Assembly: GCF_030848805.1 (NCBI RefSeq)
Contig: NC_092363.1
Location: 8,883,922 to 8,947,921, forward strand
From: Temnothorax longispinosus
Taxonomy: Eukaryota; Arthropoda; Insecta; Hymenoptera; Formicidae
Direction: 5' to 3'
Length of the DNA stretch: 64,000 nt
Made by a program: the position numbers and the translations under genes. The notes beneath the pieces were generated by a model. The model was not told where the DNA came from. It searched no databases and saw only the letters and a program-made list of their open reading frames with translations. Positions within the stretch are counted from its first letter, which is position 1; each line of letters opens with the position of its first letter. Positions 52,346-62,520 of the stretch are shown here, piece after piece.

Positions 52346-53232
52346 GGGGAGACCGAGGCAAACTCGACACCGGGGCAAACTTGACATTGGCTTTTTGCCA
52401 ATTTTAAATCTATCGTAGAAACTTGCCTTTTCTACTGTAAATGCGTCTTTATGTGCCAGTATTATCAACGGAATTTGGTGACATTCTGAATTATGGTGTA
52501 ATTTTTAGCGCGACATAAGCGTTTTTGATGGTAAAAAGTAATTTTTCTGATCTTTCGAAAATTTCTACTCTTTCATCACTTTTTACTCTTGCGAATCTAC
52601 TGGTAAGTGATTTTGATGGGAAATTCGATGCAAATCCGATAATAGTTTTTGCATATTTTCAAAATTTTTATATTTTTGGAGTGACAAAAGTGAAAAACGA
52701 CGTTCGGGGCAAAGTCGACACCACGCCGGCGCCGTTTTATCGGCTCCCAATAACAAACGATGCTTGTCATGCAGCTATATGGCCCATGACAAATGTGTGC
52801 GCACGTCTAATCGCGAATTTACTTGCCTAAATTGTTTTTCAGACATGAGATGAGAATAATTGTTCAACAATTTTTGTTCTCATTATTTCCAATGATTGTT
52901 TTACTTAATTCTGAATTTTTGTACTTTCTAAATACACGATAAACAATGTATGTTTAGTTTCACACAATAAAAAATAAGTTCCAGATCAAATTGTGTCGAT
53001 CAGACAAAGTGTCGAGTTTTCCCCGGCAATTTTCACTTCGAAAATTTGTTTTCGCGTCATTTTTCCTTTCCTAGAGGCAAAATTAAGCGACATACAGCAA
53101 AACTTCCTTAAGCAATTTTTTACCTAAAGGAACATTTTTTAAATGTGTACCATTAAATTTGCTTGAAAATTTTAATTAATTGTTAAAAATTGCCTTTGAA
53201 AAAAAAAATGTCGAGTTTGCCCCGGTCTCCCC
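52346..53232. mobile_element. Pogo-type non-autonomous element III
   Basis: Ends GGGGAGACCGAGGCAAACTC and their complement GTTTGCCCCGGTCTCCCC. TA on the left (52344-52345) and TT on the right (mutated). The interior word GGGGCAAACTCGACAC recurs near 52354, 52370, 52706, 53008 (reverse) and 53212 (reverse). No transposase. Confidence 0.7.
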
Positions 53233-53454
53233 TTCACCTTTCAATAAATTAAAGTTAGTGTAATTATTTTTTAAACAAGCAAATAGATTATTAAATACAA
53301 AATCAAAGCATTTCAAAGTATTTAATTAAAGGAAATATGAAATAATAAAAATTGTGCTCATTTTTCTTGTAAAAAGTTTATTATTCAATATATTGTTACA
53401 TTTTGCTCTGGACAAAATAAATCATACACTTTTAGAAGTAATAATTAATAAACA

Positions 53455-53990
53455 AATAAAATTAATTCTAATGGTGCTTAGTATATACTTGGTGTGACCG
53501 CCTGTAGCTTCCAGTCGACGAGGCATACTCTCGACTAATTTCTTCTAGTATTCAGGATCAATTTTCTCCAGGCCTTCTGGAATGCTGCATAGTACGATGT
53601 CTTGTCAGTTACGTTCGTTTTATCCACGTTTCTGTCCAAATAAGCCCACAGATTTTTAATATAATTTTAATCTGGTGATTGTGGCGCCAATCGAGCAGTT
53701 TTACTTCATTAGATTTAAAAAAGGCAGTGGTTTTCTTTGCCTATGCTTTGGGTCATTTTCTTGCTGAAAGATAAAGTTGTTTTTTTAAATCCAATTTCAA
53801 AACAGATTCTTCTAAATTCTCGCACAATCGATATATCCTTTCTGCCGTTATAATGCCTTCAATTTCGAGCTAAATTACCGATACCAAACCATGCAAAGCA
53901 CCCCCATACCGTGATATTATCGCCTCCGTTTTACAGTTTTCTGAATATTTACTTCTTTGAGATCAGTATTGTGCTCTGATGTGAGTAAGT
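53455..53990 (-). pseudogene. Tc1-like transposase C-terminal remnant
   Basis: Broken minus-strand reading contains a VWGCFAW-like segment, KENHCL, APQSPD-N-x4-NLWAYLDRNV and WRKLILNTRRN-x-SRV. These are the conserved features before and after the last catalytic Glu region in Tc1 transposases. Several stops; no intact frame. Confidence 0.65.
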
Positions 53991-54296
53991 TTGAGTTATT
54001 CGGACAAAAATAGCGGTCTACGGTGTAGCGAAAACTTTGGAGAATATTATTTCCTTCTTCTTTCAACCTCAAATAAGGTAGCATATTTTACACTTTTACA
54101 GGTTCCCATTGAGGGCAAAAACTGGCGACTTTTACACCCCCTCCTTTCAAGTTATAAGCTTGTAAAGGTTTATCTAGGTCACCCTACTGTATAATACGCG
54201 CAACGTCACGCGGTATATCTTTTTCTCTCATTCGTATGTTATTGTTTTCTCACTCTTCGTATACCACATTTATTCTATCTTTTACTAGCTCACTAT

Positions 54297-55090
54297 TGGG
54301 ATTTTCAGTCGTGACGTCATAAGGACAAGATGGCTGGCCTATTCCTGAAAGTATTAGAGCTGTCATATGTAAACACATATAAAGCTTGTGTTTTTCATAA
54401 ATAATTAATGAAATAACGGTGTTTGTGATAAAAAAAGTGCGATGGGTGAAAATTTTATTTGTTATTAATTAATCTTTAATTGATAACAAGAGTGTTTGAA
54501 ATACTTTTGCGTTTAAAAAATCGATGAAGTGTTTTTACATACTACATTTAATATACAATTTATTATAACTAATATTACTCATTAATATTCAGTGAATATA
54601 TTTTATTTGTTATTGTTCAGTTATTATCATATTGACTTGCCAGGCAGAACGTAGTCACTCCTGTCAAAGTACAAAGAACACACTGCCCACTTTTTGGTTA
54701 TCCACTCTGGTTTTGCTATTTTCAAAACTCTCTCCCATTCTTTTCGAACATCAATCTTTTCTATATTTCCAAACATGTCTTTTTTCTCAGTATAGAACTT
54801 TCCTTTAGGTGGAAACATGTGGAGTCGCACAGAGGTATCTTTTAATCCATAGCTTTTGCAACCAAATACACAGCAAAAATCGCGTTTTTTTGTGTCTCTA
54901 GGAGAAAACCTTGCCCCTCTGTCTTCTAGGTGTTCACCCATCGCACTTCTTTTTATCACAAACACCGTTATTTCATTAATTATTTATGAAAAACACAAGC
55001 GTTATTTATGTTTACATATGACAGCTCTTATAATACTTTCAGGAATAAGCCAGCCATCTTGGCCTTGTGACGTCACGACTGAAAATCCCA
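54297..55090 (-). mobile_element. THAP-bearing element D with AT duplications and 170-bp inverted repeats
   Basis: The ends TGGGATTTTCAGTCGTGACG and their complement match for about 170 bp. AT flanks each side (54295-54296, 55091-55092). It encodes a THAP protein (54627-54965) that starts inside the right repeat. A 2-bp AT duplication with a THAP ORF fits the ISL2EU group as I remember it. No transposase core remains. Confidence 0.65.
54627..54965 (-). CDS. Single THAP-domain protein of element D (112 aa)
   Basis: The ORF begins MFVIKRSAMGEHLEDRG (a second Met at codon 9 is an alternative start). It contains an almost complete THAP finger: CCVFGCKSYGLKD (C-x4-C), RLHMFPP, the RKEWERVLKI helix, then CSLYF where the usual C-x2-H has Tyr, and a closing VLPGK. 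The missing His should weaken zinc binding. No catalytic domain follows. The product, if made, would be a THAP-only protein able to bind element ends at best. Confidence 0.65.
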   Translation of the reverse strand: MFVIKRSAMGEHLEDRGARFSPRDTKKRDFCCVFGCKSYGLKDTSVRLHMFPPKGKFYTEKKDMFGNIEKIDVRKEWERVLKIAKPEWITKKWAVCSLYFDRSDYVLPGKSI

Positions 55091-57220
55091 ATCGCATTTT
55101 TGTTATCTCTTTTTCAGCATATAGTACGTAACATTTCTCGTAAACACGCACACAGTTCATTTTTTACTCATGCACTCACTCGTTTTCAGGTATGATCCTG
55201 ATCTCCTCTCCGACCACCTCGCTCGTGACGAGCGCAAATATTTCAGCATTTCGTTTTGGATCGTGAGTTAGCCACCCCAGACTCCAAGTTAAAATTCGAT
55301 GCGTGAAGAGTTACTTACTATCAAAAGAGTAAAAAAATTTTGTTAACAAATTTTGTATTTTTTCAAAAAATCAATAATTTTTAAACTATTGATTTTCGAA
55401 GATAGATCCATATGGACCTGTATGCTATAGGATCTTTTGCGTCACATCAAGCAATAAAAAATGATATATCTTTTGAAAGAGTTTACGCACAGTTTTTGTA
55501 GTAAATACTTTTGGATAAAAGAGAAAATATTCAAAATTTTAGTTACCGAACTCTTTCAACTTTAAAATAAATATATCTAACTTTAATGTGTCTGTAATTT
55601 CTCTAATTTATCTAATTTTTTCAATAATTCTAATTTTTTTAAATTTCTCTAATCTCTTCCACAAAAAAAGGAGTTGTAAAATATGGACAACTAACATATC
55701 TTACGACTAGATTTGTTATGGTAATTAATTTTTTTTCCGTGTCGAAGAGCATAGTCGGACGGACCGACTTCTGAGAAAAAGCATGAAGAAGACTGTTTAT
55801 TTATAAAAAATTTATCTATTTACAAAGTACGACTAATTCTTATTTAATCAAATTATCTAATACCATATAGGATTTTCTACAATAATATTCACCTATAAAA
55901 TTACACGTTTTAATTTTGCATTTTTTTTACAAATTACAAGACTGCCAAATATTTCGGGAAGTATAATTAATGACGATTTAGCTGACAAAACGATCAGATA
56001 ATATGATATTTTTTATAGATAAATACAGATAAATATTAAATTAATGATTTATCAAGACTATTTCTTTGCAAGGTAAATCCTATAAAAAATAGTGACATAA
56101 ATAACACTTTTAATATAATAATATAATTTTAAACTTTTAAGACCATAATTTAAGACTTTTATTATTTTTTTTTTTCATATCAAGCTCTGACGCGTTAGAA
56201 TAAATGAGAAAGAAATTTTTCTTCTGTTGTCTATATACCAAAATACATTTGTCTCGTCTTTTTTCTTCGTGAGCTATTTATTAGTCTACACATATCGAAA
56301 GAAAATCTTTGGTCAGTTTTGCTAATTGGTGGTGTTTAAGATATAGCATGCGGAAAATTCATTTCTTTCGGTAGTGAAAAATAAGAAAAAGATTTATCTT
56401 CTCTAATGTAACTATATAATAACTGCAACAAAAAACAGATATCTTGATTGATTGTGATTCTTAGAATCCTTATTGCACTTTGTATTTTACTCAGGATACT
56501 CGTGATTACATATACACGTGGATTTTTTCTTTTTTATTATTACAATATCCAATATGGTATCCAGTTATACGATAATTACTAGCGGAAGGTCACCTTCAAG
56601 AAACGTATTTCATTTGACACATAATAATGAAAAAATATGATTAGAGAAATAGGGACTTGAAGATTTATTAGTCGTTTCGCGTCCATGAGAAACTTGTTCA
56701 TAACTCAGAAATAACTATAACTGCAATGCTTGAACGCTTAAGTATATATATAATTCGTTCGTAAGAGCGAGATTCGAACTAAATCGAAATTACTTATTAA
56801 CAAACTCATACAAATTTTGAAAATCTGATCTGAGAAATCTATGATGATTATCTATGATGATTCACTTATCTATAATATTTACATTTCTGGCTATAATACT
56901 TCTCTTTTTATCTCCCTCCCAATTCTTTGGGAGAATTTCTTTGTGAGATCAACCGCGATGAAACAAGATGCGAATGCAGAAAATAAAAAATTCATTTCTC
57001 AGATAAATCTTTAGGGAACAGAAAAAGCATCTACGTAAACGCTTTTTTTGAATTGTGAATCACTTGTGACGCACAACGCTAAGATGAACTTGTCTATATG
57101 CTGGTAAATTCTCTTGTCTCTTTTTTTTCTTTCATTATAATTACAGATATGTCATCATCGAAGTGTGACAACCACGTGTGCAATGTCCAGTCTGAAACAA
57201 CAATTTTTTTGCCGCGGCCA
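55091..57220. other. AT-rich intergenic region upstream of the CSP gene
   Basis: No coding exon, RNA gene or clear repeat seen on either strand. It should contain distal control sequences of the chemosensory protein gene, but I can point to none. Confidence 0.4.
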
Positions 57221-57224
57221 GTCT

Positions 57225-57231
57225 GTATAAA
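57225..57231 (+). promoter_or_regulatory. TATA box of the chemosensory protein gene
   Basis: TATAAAT lies 67-73 bp before the start codon, leaving room for a transcription start near 57255 and a 5' UTR of about 40 nt. The spacing is normal for an insect TATA promoter. Confidence 0.6.
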
Positions 57232-57297
57232 TGGATTTGCTGCTCGGTTATACTAAGTATTTCTATTGCGAGAGTCAGTGCAAAGGTAAAAGAGACG

Positions 57298-60264
57298 ATG
57301 GCTCGACTAAGCTTCATTGTGACAATGATCGCCGTTGCATTGGCGTGTGTATTCGCGGAGGAGAAGTACTCGGATCGGTACGACGATATCGATCTCAATG
57401 GAATTTTGTCAAACGAAAAATTGCGAATGCAATATTACAACTGCTTCATGGACACCGCACCGTGCAAGACCGCAGATGCAAAATTCTTTAAAGGTATATT
57501 CTTACGCATAAAACGCCCTACGTTTAATTATATGTATTTTTTTTCTTTGCTGTTTTTTTATCAATGTAGAATCGATTTTCTCTAATAATAGTAGCTGATA
57601 TATTTGTAGCTTTTGAGTAATTAACGGCTGCTAATGAGGGCTCTATGATGAATTGAGTTGGGAACAGGGATTTAATTGTGTATCTTGAAACGAGGTGAAA
57701 ATTACAAAAGTGGGCAAATTTACTGGATTTTGACAAATAAAATTGTAGATACTCTAGTAAGTTTCCTCACTTCCGTAATTTTCACCTCGTTTCAAGGTAT
57801 ACAATCGACTTCCAGAAGTATCATAAAGTAACATTCTTAAATTAATTTCATGTGAGCAGAATTTTAATTCGAGAATTTCAATTTAAAATAAAAAAAATCT
57901 TTTCTTAGCATAAAGATGAATAAACTTAAAAATTGGGGAAGAGTTAATAAAATTGCATTAATTTTGTGCTTTGAACTTGCATTGAGAAAAACATCGATAA
58001 AAACCAAACTATCAAAAGAGATTTGTTGTTCAAAAATAGAACTTTCTTTTATTATGTATCGGGTGTGCACACACAAGATCATAAATCAGAATCTTAACTA
58101 TGAGTTTTGCATGCATATCAAGGATATATTTAGAGCGCGTATTTCCCGTTTAAATATTCAAGTATCACGAGTATCACGACTGTTGGTTACTCGAGAAACA
58201 TTCTCAGGGCGGTATTCATAGTCGGATCTTATGTCTAAGATCATCTTAAGTCTGGTCAAAAGCAGTCTTAAGACTCCGTCCAGCCAATCAAATGACCGTA
58301 TTAGCAAAACTTAAGACATTACTTAAGACGGTCTTGAAATAAGATCCGACTATGAATACCGCCCTCAGACGCGCATATCTATATGAAAGTTGTCTTTTAT
58401 AAGACAATTTTTACACTTATAACGTTTATAATTAAGATACATAACATTGCTAAGATAGCCTATAAGGCATTATCAATGTTATGTTATTAATTAATATTTA
58501 TTATTATAAGTCTATTACAGATGTCTATTAAGGTGATCCTAAAGCCGTGATCCTAACCGGTTTTTTTCAGTTTTTTTCTTAGCACTAATCTTTTAATTGG
58601 CTTTATAGAAATGCAAAATTCTTGTCTAGAATTAAAGTACGCATCAAAATCTAGGTCATGGTGGTCGAATTTATATGTGGTGGTCGTCACGTATAACAAA
58701 AAATATTAATTTTTTTTCGTTTTCGATATAAATTCGACCACCATGACCTAGATTTTGATGCGTACTTTAATTCTAGACAAGAATTTTGCATTTCTATAAA
58801 GCCAATTAAAAGATTAGTGCTAAGAAAAAAACTGAAAAAAACCGGCTAGGATCACCTTAAACATATCTATTATATTATTATAATAGATAACCCTTAAACG
58901 TGTAATTTTGCGTAGCACTCTGAGTATTTTTTAAATAAATAATGACTGCTTATAAGAAATCCTAAAAACTTTGCACATGTGCAAAACCACACACGCGTTA
59001 ATAATAATATATAAATATATATCATTACTAGATTTTTCGCCCGCGCTTTGCGCGGGCTCAAAATCTATTCCCCTCTCCCCAAACTCACTCATTAATTAGG
59101 AGCACCTTTGATATTCTTTCTCCTCAAACTCTAACCTACATCTTCGAATTCTTTTTTAATTCCCGAAAATTTGAAAAAATTTAGTAACCGGTTTCCCAAA
59201 AGATCGGTAACGAAAAATTATACACTTTATAGCAAACCCCAGGAAATTCTACCTTTATTTCATATACAATTCTTTGAAATTCGATCAATTAACTCCCAAG
59301 AAATTTAAAAAATTTTGTAACCGGTTTCCACAAAAATCGGTAACGAAAAATTATCTATAAAAATTATCCATAAAAAAATTCAGCTTGATATCTCAAAATT
59401 TACGGAAATTGGAGCAGAAATCGGAAACCCTTTTATGATTAGCAATTTTTCTATAAACTCATTGTAGCCATCCTCAAAAAATTAGAAAATTTTGAAACCG
59501 GTTTCCAAAAAATCGATTATGAAAAATTATACACGTCATTGCCATCTTCAAAAAATTATAAAATTTTAATTATAAAATTATAAAAATTTGGGCATTGTTT
59601 TTAAGAAAGTACCAAAAAATTATCTCTAAAAAAATTCAGCTAATATCTCAAAATTTGAAGAAATTAGACCAATCACGTACATATTTTTAAACAAAAATCG
59701 GAAACCTTTTTAGAAAAATTGGAAAAACTTCGTAACCGGTTTCAAAAAAATCAATTCATTAATAAAAAATTATCCATTAATAAAAAATTAAACTTATTCT
59801 CCAAAAATTAAAAAAATTTTGACACGACTCCTATTTCATATATAATTTTTTAAGATATGGTCAATTAATTCCCGAAAAATTGGAAAAAATTTGTAACCGG
59901 TTCCCCAAAAAATCGGTAACGAAAAATTGTACACTTTATAGCAATCCCGGGAAAATTCTACCTTTATTTCATAATGTAATTCTTTAAGATTCAATTATTT
60001 CCCGAAAAATTGGAAAATTTTACCGGTTTGCAAAAAGATCGGTAACGAAAAATAATACACTTTATAGCACTCCCCAGAAAATTCTACCTCTACTTCATAT
60101 ACAAATGTTTGAGATTTGGTCAATTAATTTTCGAAAAATTGGAAAATTTTCTGATACCGATTACATTTATTTACTATTAATTAAAAAATATAAATATTAT
60201 TGAAAGCGATTGTATTTTGTGTGTCAAGAGTTAGCATACAGAAAAGATACATACCTTTTTTCTT

Positions 60265-60327
<63 letters not shown>

Positions 60328-62348
60328 TTCTTTTTTATAATGTTCTCTTTTTGTCTTTTCCTTGCGATTTGTCTTTGATCGATTGCATAAAAAACTGTAT
60401 CTTTTCTGTATGCTAACTCTTGACACACAAAATACAATCGCTCGCGACAGTCACGAATTGAAGTGACTGGTTTATCAATTGACATATAATAATATGTGAA
60501 AGTAGCAACTTATTCTACATATCTTATAACATATATTTCATTTAAAACTGATCAACCTATGAACGATATCATTTGTTAAATTTATATTTATTTTTATAAA
60601 AAGGATTTATTTATTATTAATTTTATTACATTTATTTACTATTAATTAAAAAATATAAATATTATTGAAAGGAATTTTATTTTACACCTACGAAATATAC
60701 GTTTTGCAAGATTGAATAACTCAATTAATTATTAATTAATATTTATAATTATAATTTTTGTAATCTTCCATTTTCTTCGTCCAATCTTCTGAGATCAAAA
60801 TATTAATATCGTTAGATATCGCAGTGCGTAGTTAAGGCTCGTCCAAAATTTATATAATTTTATACACATTATCGGAAACCCCATTTTTGTTAGCAATTTT
60901 TCTAATTCTATTACATTCTTTAGTTCTTTCTACCCCTATCTATATAATTCTTTCAGATTCGGTCAATTATTTCCCGAGAAATTGGAAAAATTTCTGAACT
61001 GGTTTCCAAAAAAATCGGTAACGAAAAATACACATTATCATGGCAATCCCCGGGAAATTCTACCCTTATTTCATATTTCCCGAGAAATTTGAAAAATTTC
61101 TGAACCGGTTTCCAAAAAGATTGGTAACAAAAAATTATACACTTTAAGTACTCCCCGGAAAATTCTACCCCTGTTTCATATACAATTTTTTGAGATTCGG
61201 TCAATTATTTCCCAAAAAATTGTAAAAATTTCTGATACCGGTTTCCAGAAAACCGGTAACGAAAAACTATACACTTTATAGCACTCCCCGTAAAATTCTA
61301 CCCCCCTTTCATGTACAATTCTTTAAGATTCGGTCGATTATTTCCCGAAAAATTAGAAAAATTAGAAAAATCGGTTTCCAGAAAATCGGTACCGAAAAAC
61401 TATACACTTTATGGCACTCCCCGGGAAATTCTACCCCTATTTCATGTACCCTTGGTAAAAATTCGGTCCACTAACGAATGAGTAGTTTGCGGTCAGACAT
61501 ACAGACATACAGACGACGGTACTTATATATATAGATACTTAATATTTATAATAATAATAATATTCAAATATCGATACATAAAATTACGGAATATCACTTC
61601 TAATTCGAGACAATAACAATGACTTTTAATTGGGATGTAAAAATTATCCGAGGTGATCGTTTATGCAAAAAAATAAGGTGATCGTATATACGTATGTATA
61701 AAAAAATCTTGTCTGTACAGGAAAAAGATTTGCTTAATTCTTATTCCGCTATTTGAAAACAACAACGATCTTACAAATCTTGCGATAACAAAATGCTAGA
61801 GATAGAATGTTTTAGCAAAAAATTAAATCTGCTTCAGCAAGTTTTACAAACAGATGTTTAAAGCATAGATTTCTGAGAGTATATATTTTCTGAGAATAAT
61901 TTATGCAAACAACAATCCTATTGACTATCGGTTTGAGAGTCCGACGATTTTACTCTGTAATCTTCGAATAAAAAGTCTCTTTAGAAATATGATGGACAAA
62001 ATATAGACTTCGATCTTTTATCGAAATGCATACGATTTACAGCTATGCTGAAATATATTGCATTTTTAAAATGTCTGACTTTCTGAATATTATTTTTTTC
62101 TAATCTTTTCCATTTTTTATGGGCTTTATATAATTTTTGATGTTTTATGTTAAAACGAATAACTATTGAGCTTTCTTGTGGTTTTAGGAGTCATAGGTGA
62201 AGCTATGCAAACTCAATGCAGAAGATGCACTGAAAAACAAAAAGTACTTTTAGACCACATGGCCGATTGGTATACAACGAATAAGCCCGACGAATGGGAC
62301 GCCTTTGTTAAGAAGACCGTAGAGGATGCACGAAAGAAAAATGGTTAA
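57298..62348 (+). CDS. Chemosensory protein (CSP/OS-D family), two exons
   Basis: Exon 1 is 57298-57493 and exon 2 62188-62348, joined in phase 1 after a Lys, the conserved intron position of insect CSP genes. The product is 118 residues. A signal peptide (MARLSFIVTMIAVALACVFA) precedes EEKYSDRYDDIDLNGILSNE. Four cysteines follow the family pattern C-x6-C-x19-C-x2-C (NCFMDTAPC; QCRRC), and the end is KPDEWDAFVKKTVEDARKK, close to typical CSPs. CSPs are small secreted helical carriers of hydrophobic ligands in the chemosensory lymph and other tissues. The start is the first ATG after the TATA box, and a polyadenylation signal AATAAA is at 62515-62520. The intron is 4.7 kb because of inserted MITEs and a Helitron. 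Which CSP paralogue it is cannot be told. Confidence 0.93.
57494..58206. other. 5' part of the CSP intron
   Basis: AT-rich. It holds a loose inverted pair (GTATCTTGAAACGAGGTGAA at about 57678 and TTCACCTCGTTTCAAGGTAT at 57780), suggesting one more decayed MITE. No gene. Confidence 0.5.
58207..58364. mobile_element. Hairpin MITE, GGGCGGTATTCATAGTCGG family
   Basis: Perfect ends GGGCGGTATTCATAGTCGGA and TCCGACTATGAATACCGCCC are flanked by TCA (58204-58206, 58365-58367). It contains AGCCAATCAAATGACCG in the centre. The same terminus occurs at 7972. Confidence 0.8.
58531..58857. mobile_element. MITE with near-perfect 150-bp inverted arms
   Basis: The ends AGGTGATCCT and AGGATCACCT have arms matching through AAATGCAAAATTCTTGTCTA and CATCAAAATCTAGGTCATGG. 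There is a small duplication GTGATCCTAA near the left end. TA flanks both sides. It lies in the CSP intron. The high arm identity suggests a recent insertion. Confidence 0.75.
59028..61535 (-). mobile_element. Non-autonomous Helitron (copy 3) with expanded 140-bp units
   Basis: On the minus strand it begins TCTATATATATAAGTACCG and ends hairpin GCCCGCGC AAA GCGCGGGC, GAAAAAT, CTAG, between A and T. It contains many degenerate copies of the roughly 140-bp unit (words AACCGGTTTCCAAAAAATCG, GGTAACGAAAAA and CCCGGGAAATTCTACCCC) and an inserted hairpin at 60206-60441. No Rep/helicase frame. It fills about half of the CSP intron. Confidence 0.78.
60206..60441. repeat. Hairpin with (TC)n centre inside Helitron copy 3
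   Basis: The arms GCGATTGTATTTTGTGTGTC and GACACACAAAATACAATCGC pair through TTAGCATACAGAAAAGATAC. The loop holds a (TC)n microsatellite (60267-60330). A 46-bp direct repeat containing TTACTATTAATTAAAAAATA lies at its left edge and again at about 60628-60671. Confidence 0.7.
61536..62187. other. 3' part of the CSP intron
   Basis: AT-rich, no feature seen apart from the acceptor TTTTAG at 62182-62187. Confidence 0.4.
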
Positions 62349-62514
62349 AGGACTTGATAACAAATACCGATCGACCAGACTCCGATAAAGGATAATCTTG
62401 AAACGACAATCATCTGTAAAGGTGTTGAATTCTTTACATCTGAAAACTCATTGTTCGGTGAAGAAACTAACGCTGTAATTCTTGCAGTACTGTACTGTAG
62501 TGTTATACCGTTAG

Positions 62515-62520
62515 AATAAA
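62515..62520 (+). terminator. Polyadenylation signal of the CSP gene
   Basis: AATAAA, 167 nt after the stop codon, followed by a T-rich region. It is the first good signal downstream. Confidence 0.6.

Larger units (their letters stand above)
52325..54000 (-). mobile_element. Tc1-like element remnant interrupted by pogo element III
   Basis: CAGTGCTGGACAAAATAAATC at 52324-52344 and a second direct copy TGCTCTGGACAAAATAAATC at 53404-53423 look like the outer and inner repeats of an IR/DR-type terminus. Between them sits pogo element III. A degraded transposase follows on the minus strand (53455-53990). The other terminus was not found. Confidence 0.55.

Noticed and set aside
60210..60485. ORFs rich in Ser-Leu or Arg-Glu
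   Set aside because: Translation of the (TC)n microsatellite.
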